DNA from: Kribbella sp. ALI-6-A
GTDB taxonomy: Bacteria > Actinomycetota > Actinomycetes > Propionibacteriales > Kribbellaceae
Direction: 5' to 3'
NCBI RefSeq assembly: GCF_001984195.1
Contig: NZ_MTQN01000011.1
Location: forward strand, 248,001 to 312,000
Length of the DNA stretch: 64,000 nt
The position numbers and the translations under genes were made by a program. The notes below the pieces were generated by a model. That model worked only from the letters and a program-made list of their open reading frames with translations, was not told where the DNA came from and ran no database searches. Of this stretch, positions 16,352 to 23,451 are shown in pieces (the stretch's first letter is position 1; every line of letters begins with the position of its first letter).

Positions 16352-17404
16352 CTAATCCTGCCCCTCCGCCTTCAGCCGGCTCTCGAAGAGCTGCCGGACA
16401 CCCGGTTCGGAGCGCAGCAGCTCGAGCGCGTAGTCGGCGTGACCGGGCACGTAGCCGTTGCCGACGAGCATCGTCACGTCCGCCGCCAGACCCTCGGCGC
16501 CGAGCGCGGCGGCCGAGAACGAGGTCGCCATCGAGAAGAAGATCACCGTGCCGCCGGAGGCCGTCGCGAGCACCGCGCCGTGCTCGCAGCCGGGCACGTC
16601 CACGCACACCACCGTGATGTCGGCCGGTCCCCCGGACGCCTCGACAGCCGCCGCGAGCGCGACGGGATCGCGAGCGTCGGCCAGCGCCACGACGTCGGCC
16701 AGACCAGCCGCTTCCAGGCGCTCGCGCTCGGCCTCGACCGGCACGATCCCGATCGTCCGGGCCGCTCCCGACCGACGTGCGGCGGCCAGTGCGAGCGACC
16801 CGCTCTTACCTGCGCCGCCAATTACTGACACGACAGGCTTTGTGCCTTTGTCGACATACTCGCGGACCACGCGCGCGGTCAGCGCGGGCGCGCCACAAAC
16901 GTCCATCACCGCCAGCGACAGCTCCGGAGCCAGGTCATCGGGCAGCTTCGCGACGATCGAGCGGGCGAACAGGATCGCGTGCCCCTCGGCCGGTACCTGC
17001 TCACTGCGACCGTCCCAGCGGCGCAGGCCGTCGGTGATCTGCAGCGGCGTCAGGGTCAGCGAGACCAGCGTCGCGACCCGGTCCCCCGGCTTCACGCCGA
17101 GCGGCGACTCCGGGCCGACCTCGTCGACGACGCCGACCAGCATGCCGCCCGACCCGGTGACCGGATTCTGCATTTTGCCGCGCTCGGCGACGATCTCCAG
17201 CACCGCCTGCCGGACCGCCTCGCCGTCGTGCCCGTGCGCCTCGGCCAGCTGCCGGTACGACGCCGCGTCCAGGTTGAGCCGCTCGACCGCGATCCGGATC
17301 TCGTCCGGCCACAGTTCCGGATGCGCGTCCAGCCGGGCCGCGGCCTGCGGCAGCACACCGGCCGGCTCGATCACGCGGTGCAGTCCGACGGGGCTCGACG
17401 ACAC
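16352..17404 (-). CDS. kdd: L-erythro-3,5-diaminohexanoate dehydrogenase
   Basis: Oxidatively deaminates 3,5-diaminohexanoate to 5-amino-3-oxohexanoate with NAD+. 350 residues. Family features: an N-terminal region HRVIEPAGVLPQAAARLDA, the segment GKMQNPVTGSGGMLVG, and the nucleotide-binding fold VVSVIGGAGKSGSLALAAAR with a Gly-rich loop. The GTG start at 17404 has GGAGGC upstream. It heads the minus-strand operon and diverges from kamA over a 159-bp spacer. Family assignment is strong because all four other kam-type genes are adjacent. Confidence 0.93.
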   Translation of the reverse strand: MSSSPVGLHRVIEPAGVLPQAAARLDAHPELWPDEIRIAVERLNLDAASYRQLAEAHGHDGEAVRQAVLEIVAERGKMQNPVTGSGGMLVGVVDEVGPESPLGVKPGDRVATLVSLTLTPLQITDGLRRWDGRSEQVPAEGHAILFARSIVAKLPDDLAPELSLAVMDVCGAPALTARVVREYVDKGTKPVVSVIGGAGKSGSLALAAARRSGAARTIGIVPVEAERERLEAAGLADVVALADARDPVALAAAVEASGGPADITVVCVDVPGCEHGAVLATASGGTVIFFSMATSFSAAALGAEGLAADVTMLVGNGYVPGHADYALELLRSEPGVRQLFESRLKAEGQD

Positions 17405-17454
17405 GCTGCCTCCAAGGGTTCGCGGCTCCGAATGAAGCCGGGCAAAATACTACT

Positions 17455-17477
17455 GATTTCCGGTCTGAGAGGAAATC
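17455..17477. promoter_or_regulatory. Palindrome between kdd and kamA, candidate regulator site
   Basis: GATTTCC (17455-17461) and GGAAATC (17471-17477), perfect 7-bp arms with a 9-base spacer, lie in the divergent promoter region. It could bind a regulator acting on both transcripts; the Lrp-type gene at 19770-20210 is the nearest candidate. Confidence 0.5.
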
Positions 17478-17563
17478 TTGCGGCGTACTGTTGGATCTGC
17501 GGGACGTTCTATCGCTATCCTCACATAAGACCGCATCACCCATGGAGCCCCCGGAGGACTTCT

Positions 17564-19018
17564 GTGACCGAGCTGATCACCCCGGAGCTGACCGTTCCCG
17601 ACGGCCAGCCGTACGCCTATCGGCGCGCGGAGCTCGTCGAGCCCGACTGGACCCGGATGCCGGGATTCAAGGACGTCACGGCCGAGCAGTGGCGCTCCGT
17701 GCAGTGGCAGCGGTCGCACTGCGTGAAGAACGTCAAGCAGCTGCGCGACGTGATGGGCGACCTGCTCGAGGAGCGGGTGTACGAGGACCTCACCCGCGAC
17801 CAGGCCGAGCGCGCGACGATGTCGATGCTGCTGCCGCCGCAGATGCTCAACACGATCGTCCCGAACGGCGCCGCCGACTACACCGAGGCGTTCTACGCCG
17901 ACCCGGTACGGCGCTACATGCTGCCGATGTTCACCGATCGGCGGACGGACTGGCCGTCGCACCCGCACGCGACGCGGGACTCGCTGCACGAGCACGAGAT
18001 GTGGGCCACGGAGGGGTTGACCCACCGCTACCCGACCAAGGTCCTGGCCGAGGTGCTGCCCACCTGCCCGCAGTACTGCGGGCACTGCACCCGGATGGAC
18101 CTGGTCGGCAACTCGACGCCGGTGATCGACAAGCTGAAGTTCACGATCAAGCCGCAGCAGCGGCTGGACGACATGCTCGACTACCTGCGCCGCACGCCCG
18201 GCGTCCGGGACGTCGTCGTGTCCGGCGGCGACGTGGCGAACATGCCCTGGCCGCGACTGGAGGCGTTCCTGACCAGCCTGCTGGAGATCGAGAACATCCG
18301 CGACATCCGGCTGGCCACCAAGGCGCTGATGGGCATGCCGCAGCACTGGCTGGACGACGACGTCCGGGCCGGCGTCGAGCGGGTCGCGACGATCGCGCGG
18401 CAGCGGGGCGTGATGGTTGCCATGCACACCCACGTGAACGCGGCCCAATCCGTCACGCCGCTGGTGGCCGAGGCGACCAAGGCGATGTTCGAGGCCGGGC
18501 TGCGCGACGTGCGCAACCAGGGCGTGTTGATGCGCGGGGTCAACGACTCGGTGCCGCAGCTGCTCGACCTGTGCTTCGCGCTGCTCGACGGCGCCACGAT
18601 CACGCCGTACTACTTCTACATGTGCGACATGATCCCGTTCTCCGAGCACTGGCGGGTCTCGGTCAAGGACGCGCAGCACCTGCAGCACGGGATCCTCGGT
18701 TACCTGCCGGGCTTCGCCACCCCGCGCATCGTCTGCGACGTCCCGTACGTCGGCAAGCGCTGGGTGCACCAGCTGTCCGAGTACGACGAGGTGCGCGGCA
18801 TCTCGTACTGGAAGAAGAACTACCGCACCGGCATCGAGCAGCAGGACCCGGAGGCGCTGAACCGCACCTACGAGTACTACGACCCGATCGACACCCTGCC
18901 CGCCGAGGGCCAGGACTGGTGGCGCACGCACGCCGGCGACTCGATCGCCGCGGCGACCGAGCAGGCCGCGGCGTCGCGCGCGGCGGCCGAGTCGCAGAAG
19001 CTGCTGCAGATCACCTGA
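17564..19018 (+). CDS. kamA: L-lysine 2,3-aminomutase (radical SAM, PLP)
   Basis: Moves the alpha-amino group of L-lysine to give L-beta-lysine, using a [4Fe-4S] cluster, SAM and PLP. 484 residues, longer than the 416 of the clostridial enzyme. The cluster motif CPQYCGHC has Cys168, Cys172 and Cys175. Lys398 in DVPYVGKRW is the likely PLP lysine, and Asp355 in YMCDMIPFSEHWR matches a substrate-binding Asp. The GTG at 17564 follows GGAGG by 6 bases. It diverges from the kdd-kal operon and is closed by a strong hairpin. The oxygen-sensitive cluster is notable in a probably aerobic host. Confidence 0.93.
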   Translation: MTELITPELTVPDGQPYAYRRAELVEPDWTRMPGFKDVTAEQWRSVQWQRSHCVKNVKQLRDVMGDLLEERVYEDLTRDQAERATMSMLLPPQMLNTIVPNGAADYTEAFYADPVRRYMLPMFTDRRTDWPSHPHATRDSLHEHEMWATEGLTHRYPTKVLAEVLPTCPQYCGHCTRMDLVGNSTPVIDKLKFTIKPQQRLDDMLDYLRRTPGVRDVVVSGGDVANMPWPRLEAFLTSLLEIENIRDIRLATKALMGMPQHWLDDDVRAGVERVATIARQRGVMVAMHTHVNAAQSVTPLVAEATKAMFEAGLRDVRNQGVLMRGVNDSVPQLLDLCFALLDGATITPYYFYMCDMIPFSEHWRVSVKDAQHLQHGILGYLPGFATPRIVCDVPYVGKRWVHQLSEYDEVRGISYWKKNYRTGIEQQDPEALNRTYEYYDPIDTLPAEGQDWWRTHAGDSIAAATEQAAASRAAAESQKLLQIT

Positions 19019-19024
19019 CGAGGT

Positions 19025-19067
19025 TTCCGCCGGTGCCGACGGACAGGGGTCGACGGCACCGGCGGAA
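19025..19067 (+). terminator. Hairpin terminator after kamA
   Basis: A 14-bp perfect stem (19025-19038 with 19054-19067) beginning 6 bases after the kamA stop. Confidence 0.8.
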
Positions 19068-19127
19068 GACTGCCCACCCGCGGACTGCGTGGTGGATCTG
19101 CTACGGGCAGCGACTAACCTTGGCCGG

Positions 19128-19754
19128 GTGACTGAGCACCTTGCCGCCACGAGGTCGTCGTACGACAACGTCGCGGACGCCTACCACGAGCTGGTCAAGG
19201 ACCGGATGGCCGGAAACCCGCTCGAGCGGGCGATGCTGACGGCGTTCGCGGAGCTGACCGGCGACCCGATCGTGGATCTGGGCTGCGGCGCCGGCCGGAC
19301 GACCGGCTTCCTGAAGGCGATCGGCTGCGACATCTCCGGGATCGACCTGTCGCCGAAGATGATCGAGCTGGCCCGCAAGAACTATCCCGGCGTCACGTTC
19401 GAGGTCGGGTCGATGACCGAGCTGTCGTTCAAGGACGGCGAGCTCGGCGGGGTACTGGCGTGGTACTCGACCTTCCACATCCCGCGCGCCGAGCTGCCCG
19501 GGCTGTTCACCGAGTTCGCCCGTGTGCTGCGACCGGGCGGCCGGGTCCTGATCGGGACGCACTCCGGCCAGGACGAAACGCTGCAGCCGGAGAAGGCGTA
19601 CGGGATGCCGGTCAGCTACACCGCCTACCTCTACCGGCCCGAGGTGATGGTGGAAGCGCTCGCCGAAGCGGGGCTGGTCGTCACCGCCCAGCTCACCGAG
19701 CCCGGCAGCACACCGGGCCGGGGCTACGCCGCCTTCTTCGCGCAGAAGAGCTAG
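19128..19754 (+). CDS. SAM-dependent class I methyltransferase
   Basis: Small methyltransferase of 208 residues. Motif I is IVDLGCGAGRTTGFLKAIG (about 46-64), followed by the acidic SGIDLSPKMIELAR and the motif RPGGRVLIGTH after the substrate region. The substrate is unknown. The GTG at 19128 is chosen because a TAACCT -10 box (19115-19120) lies 7 bases before it, the leaderless arrangement, and because VTEHLAATRSSYDNVADAY is a normal family N-terminus; an in-frame GTG at 19089 precedes this box. It stands alone between the kamA terminator and the convergent Lrp gene. Confidence 0.85.
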   Translation: MTEHLAATRSSYDNVADAYHELVKDRMAGNPLERAMLTAFAELTGDPIVDLGCGAGRTTGFLKAIGCDISGIDLSPKMIELARKNYPGVTFEVGSMTELSFKDGELGGVLAWYSTFHIPRAELPGLFTEFARVLRPGGRVLIGTHSGQDETLQPEKAYGMPVSYTAYLYRPEVMVEALAEAGLVVTAQLTEPGSTPGRGYAAFFAQKS

Positions 19755-19769
19755 CCTCGCGCGGACGAG

Positions 19770-20210
19770 CTAGAGCGCCGGAGGCCTGCGCTCGTACGGC
19801 GTACTGAGCACGATCGTGGTCGTGGTGGAGACGTTCGCGCGGGCCCGGATCGTGGCCAGCAGGTCCTCGAGCGCGGCCGGCGAGGCGACCCGGACGATCA
19901 GCACGTAGCTGGAGTCGCCGGCCACCGAGTAGCACGACTCGATCTCCCGGACGTCGCGCAGCCGCTCGGGCGAGTCGTCGGGCTGCGACGGGTCGATCGG
20001 GCGGATCGAGATCAGCGCGGTCAGCGGCAGGTCGAGCGCGGTGTGGTCGATCGTTGCCGCGTACCCCAGGATGATGCCGCGCTGCTCCAGCCGCTTGACC
20101 CGCTGGTGCACGGCTGACGTGGACAGGCCGGTCGCCTTGCCGAGGTCGGTGAAGCTCATCCGGCCGTCCGACGCCAGCAGTGCGACGATCTTGCGATCCA
20201 GGTCCTCCAC
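19770..20210 (-). CDS. Lrp/AsnC-family transcriptional regulator
   Basis: An amino-acid-responsive regulator of 146 residues. N-terminal winged helix (VEDLDRKIVALLASDGR and GLSTSAVHQRVKRL), then a ligand-binding ACT-like domain with GDSSYVLIVRVASPAALEDL. The GTG at 20210 is preferred: a TAGGGT box lies 7 bases upstream and the protein opens VEDLDRKI as most relatives do; an ATG at 20243 would add 11 glycine/proline-rich residues. Its closeness to the lysine locus makes it a candidate regulator of kam genes, but it may serve any amino-acid operon. Confidence 0.9.
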   Translation of the reverse strand: MEDLDRKIVALLASDGRMSFTDLGKATGLSTSAVHQRVKRLEQRGIILGYAATIDHTALDLPLTALISIRPIDPSQPDDSPERLRDVREIESCYSVAGDSSYVLIVRVASPAALEDLLATIRARANVSTTTTIVLSTPYERRPPAL

Positions 20211-20257
20211 GCTGGAGACCCTACTGCCCCCGGGCCCCGGCATGAAAGCATCACCCC

Positions 20258-21208
20258 ATGGCTGAGACTCCCCAGCGTTTGATGCTGCTGGACACCGCGT
20301 CGCTGTACTTCCGCGCCTTCTTCGGCGTGCCGGACACGATGAAGGCCGCCGACGGCACGCCGACCAACGCGATCCGCGGGCTGCTCGACTTCATCGCGCG
20401 GCTGGTCGAGAACCACCGGCCGACCCACCTGGTCGCCTGCTGGGACGACAACTGGCGGCCGTCGTGGCGGGTCGAGCTGATCCCGTCGTACAAGGCGCAG
20501 CGGGTCGAGTTCGTCGCGGCCGGCGGCGAGCAGGTCGAGGACGTGCCGGACCGGCTGGAGGTGCAGGTGCCGTTCATCCGGGCCTGCCTGGACTCGCTCG
20601 GCATCGCGATCGCCGGGGCGCCCGACCACGAGGCCGACGACGTGATCGGCACGCTGTCGCACCGGGCGACGATGCCGGTCGACGTGGTCACCGGCGACCG
20701 GGACCTGTTCCAGCTGATCGACGACTCCCGCGGCATCCGCGTCATCTACACCGCCGCCAAGGGCGTCGGCCGCGCCGAGGTGTACGACGAGAAGGCACTG
20801 CTGGCCAAGTACTCGATCCCCGCCAACCGGTACGCCGACTTCGCCACGCTGCGCGGCGACGCCTCCGACGGCCTGCCCGGCGTCAAGGGCGTCGGTGAGA
20901 AGACTGCCGCCTCCCTGGTCACCGCGTACGGCGGCCTGGCCGAGATCCGCGCCGCCGCGGCCGACCCGTCGACGCCGATGGCTCCGGGGGTCAAGCGCAA
21001 GATCCTGGACGCCGCCGACTACCTCGACGTGGCCCCCAAGGTCGTCGCGGTCGCGACCGACGCGCCCGTCAACGTCCACCACCCGGAGATGCCGACCGAG
21101 GTCGCCGACCCGCAGCGCTGGCTCGACCTGGTGGAGCTGCTCGAGCTCGGCAGCAGCGCCCAGCGGGTGATGCAGGCCCTGAACGTCGGCCCGAAGGACG
21201 CCGTATGA
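20258..21208 (+). CDS. 5'-3' exonuclease (DNA polymerase I N-domain/FEN-like)
   Basis: A stand-alone flap or 5'-3' exonuclease of 316 residues. The acidic metal sites appear as LLDTASLYFRAFFG, CWDDNWRP with the clamp SYKAQR, DHEADDVIGTL and VTGDRDLFQLI. A helix-hairpin-helix (H3TH) for DNA binding follows: DASDGLPGVKGVGEKTAASL. There is no polymerase domain. Likely roles are RNA-primer and flap removal. ATG start at 20258; the stop overlaps the ankyrin gene start (ATGA). Confidence 0.93.
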   Translation: MAETPQRLMLLDTASLYFRAFFGVPDTMKAADGTPTNAIRGLLDFIARLVENHRPTHLVACWDDNWRPSWRVELIPSYKAQRVEFVAAGGEQVEDVPDRLEVQVPFIRACLDSLGIAIAGAPDHEADDVIGTLSHRATMPVDVVTGDRDLFQLIDDSRGIRVIYTAAKGVGRAEVYDEKALLAKYSIPANRYADFATLRGDASDGLPGVKGVGEKTAASLVTAYGGLAEIRAAAADPSTPMAPGVKRKILDAADYLDVAPKVVAVATDAPVNVHHPEMPTEVADPQRWLDLVELLELGSSAQRVMQALNVGPKDAV

Positions 21209-21594
21209 GCGACCCGGACAAGCTCTCCGAAATCGCCCAGTTCGTTTTCGACCTCGCCCGCAACGGCGACGACGAGCGGCTCGCCGCCTATCTCGACGGC
21301 GGCGTGCCGGTCGACCTGACCGATGCTTCCGGCAACACTCTGGTGATGCTTGCCTCTTACAACGGTCAGCCGTCGACGGTGCAGCTGCTGACCGACCGAG
21401 GCGCCGACGTCAACCGGCTCAACGACCGCGGCCAGTCGCCCCTCGCCGGTGCCGTCTTCAAGGCCGAGCCCGAGATCGTCCGCACGCTGCTCGCGGCCGG
21501 CGCCGACCCCACGGCCGGCAGCCCGAACGCGCTCGACACCGCCCGGATGTTCGAGCAGACCGACCTGATCAGCCTCCTGGAGGGCACCGAGTGA
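21205..21594 (+). CDS. Ankyrin-repeat protein
   Basis: A 129-residue soluble protein made of about three ankyrin repeats: DASGNTLVMLASYNGQPS (about 41-58), DRGQSPLAGAVFKAEPE (74-90) and a final half repeat NALDTARMFEQTDLISLL. Such repeats bind other proteins; there is no enzymatic domain. It overlaps the exonuclease upstream (ATGA) and the M20 peptidase downstream (GTGA), so the three are co-translated. Partner unknown. Confidence 0.85.
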   Translation: MSDPDKLSEIAQFVFDLARNGDDERLAAYLDGGVPVDLTDASGNTLVMLASYNGQPSTVQLLTDRGADVNRLNDRGQSPLAGAVFKAEPEIVRTLLAAGADPTAGSPNALDTARMFEQTDLISLLEGTE

Positions 21595-22796
21595 CCAGCA
21601 CCCTCGACCTCGCCGAGCGGTTCCGTTCCGAGATCGTCGACCTGCGCCGCGCGCTGCATCAGGTCCCCGAGTACGACCTCGACCTGCCCAAGACGCAGGC
21701 CCTGGTCCTCGAGGCCCTGGACGGGCTGGACCTGGAGATCACGCTCGGCAAGGAGCTCTCCTCGGTCACCGCCGTCCTGCGCGGGACCGCCCCGAGCGAA
21801 GGCGTCCGGCCGGTCGTCCTGCTGCGCGGCGACATGGACGCGCTGCCGGTCACCGAGCGGGTCGACGTACCGTTCAAGTCCCAGCACCCCGGCATGATGC
21901 ATGCCTGCGGCCACGACCTGCACGTCGCCGGTCTGGTCGGCGCCGCGAAGATCCTGCACGCGCTGCGCGACCAGCTGGCCGGCGACGTGGTGTTCATGTT
22001 CCAGCCCGGCGAGGAGACCACTGGCGGCGCGCCGATCATGATCCGCGAGGGCGTGCTCGACGCGGCCGGACGGCGGGCGGACGCGGCGTACGGCCTGCAC
22101 GTCGGGTCGGCCGGCCAGCCGTTCGGGATGTGGAGCAGCAAGCCCGGCTCGTTCATGGCCGCGGCCGACCAGTTGCACGTGCGCATCGTCGGGGCCGGCA
22201 CCCACGGGTCGACGCCGTACCGGGGCAAGGACCCGATCCCGGTGGCGTGCGAGATGGTGACCGCGCTGCAGACGATGATCACCCGGCAGTTCGACGTGTT
22301 CGACCCGGTTGTGCTGACCGTCGGGCGGATCGCGGGCGGCACGAAGGAGAACATCATCCCCGACGATGCCTTCTTCGACGCGACGGTGCGGACGTTCTCC
22401 GAGCAGACCCGGGCCAAGGTGCAGCAGACGTCGGTCCGGCTGGTCGAGTCGATGGCGGCCGCGCACGGGCTGACGACCGAGGTCCAGTACCAGATCGGCT
22501 ACCCGGTGACGGTGAACAACGCCGCGGAGTACGAGTTCGCCCGCGAGACCATCGTCGACGTTTTCGGCCCCGACCGGTTCCGCGAACGTGCCAATCCGCG
22601 CTGCGGGGCCGAGGACATGTCCTACGTCCTCAACGAGGTCCCCGGCGTCTACCTCAACCTCAGCGCCTGCGCCACCTCCGACCCCGAGGCCGCCGCCGAC
22701 AACCACTCCCCGCTGGCGAACTTCGACGACTCGGTCCTTCCGGACGGTTCGGCGCTGCTCGCCGAGCTCGCCATTCGGCGCATCGCCCGCGGCTGA
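21591..22796 (+). CDS. M20 metallopeptidase / N-acyl amino acid amidohydrolase
   Basis: A cytoplasmic two-metal amidohydrolase of 401 residues in the hippurate hydrolase/aminoacylase group. Metal ligands and general base are seen in LLRGDMDALP, MHACGHDLHVAG, FQPGEETTGGA, YGLHVG and RCGAEDMSYV. The central lid carries GTHGSTPYRGKDP, the usual dimer-domain His. The reaction is hydrolysis of an N-acyl or aryl amide from an amino acid; the exact substrate is undecided. The GTG start overlaps the ankyrin stop (GTGA). Confidence 0.92.
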   Translation: MTSTLDLAERFRSEIVDLRRALHQVPEYDLDLPKTQALVLEALDGLDLEITLGKELSSVTAVLRGTAPSEGVRPVVLLRGDMDALPVTERVDVPFKSQHPGMMHACGHDLHVAGLVGAAKILHALRDQLAGDVVFMFQPGEETTGGAPIMIREGVLDAAGRRADAAYGLHVGSAGQPFGMWSSKPGSFMAAADQLHVRIVGAGTHGSTPYRGKDPIPVACEMVTALQTMITRQFDVFDPVVLTVGRIAGGTKENIIPDDAFFDATVRTFSEQTRAKVQQTSVRLVESMAAAHGLTTEVQYQIGYPVTVNNAAEYEFARETIVDVFGPDRFRERANPRCGAEDMSYVLNEVPGVYLNLSACATSDPEAAADNHSPLANFDDSVLPDGSALLAELAIRRIARG

Positions 22797-22806
22797 CCGC
22801 CGCCCC

Positions 22807-23451
22807 TCACCCCAGGCCCGCGGTGCGGGCCTGGACGATCGCCTCGGCCCGGTCGGCCACGTGCAGCTTGGCGAAGATGTTCGAGACGTTGTTGCGAACG
22901 GTCTTCGGGGACAGATAGAGCTCGGCGGCGATCTGCGGGTTGGACCGGCCGGCGGCGACCAGTGCGAGGATCTCGCGTTCCCGCGCGGTCAGCTGCGGGA
23001 ACGGGTCGCCGTCCGGCGCCGGCGTAGCGGCGAAGAACTCGGTGACCCGGCGGGCGACCGCCGGTCCGAAGATCGCCTCGCCCTGGGCCACGGCGGTGAT
23101 CGCCCGCAGGATCTCCGCCTGGTTCGCGCCCTTCAGCAGGTAGCCGCGCGCACCGGCCCGCATCGCCGCGAACAAGGTCTGGTCCTGCTCGGCCATGGTC
23201 AGCACAACGACCCCGATATGTGGGCTGTCGGCAACGATCCTGCGGGTGGCCTCGATCCCGTCCAGCCGGGGCATCTGCACGTCCATCACCACTACGTCCG
23301 GCTGCAGCTCGCGGGCCCGTTCGACCGCCTCCAGCCCGTCGCCCGCCGTACCGGCCACCTCGACGCCTGGCAGGGACCCGAGCAGCGCGGCCAGTCCGTC
23401 GCGGTAGACCGGGTGGTCGTCGACGAGCATCACGCGCACCGACTCAGACAT
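22807..23451 (-). CDS. NarL/LuxR-type response regulator
   Basis: DNA-binding partner of the sensor kinase encoded just upstream. 214 residues: receiver domain with Asp57 (VVMDVQMPRLDG) as phosphate acceptor and conserved Lys in YLLKGANQAEI; C-terminal LuxR helix-turn-helix LTAREREILALVAAGRSN and SPKTVRNNVSNIFAKL. The start overlaps the kinase stop by 8 bases, so the two are coupled. Convergent with the M20 peptidase. The candidate target is the inverted repeat at 25556-25581 (inference). Confidence 0.94.
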   Translation of the reverse strand: MSESVRVMLVDDHPVYRDGLAALLGSLPGVEVAGTAGDGLEAVERARELQPDVVVMDVQMPRLDGIEATRRIVADSPHIGVVVLTMAEQDQTLFAAMRAGARGYLLKGANQAEILRAITAVAQGEAIFGPAVARRVTEFFAATPAPDGDPFPQLTAREREILALVAAGRSNPQIAAELYLSPKTVRNNVSNIFAKLHVADRAEAIVQARTAGLG

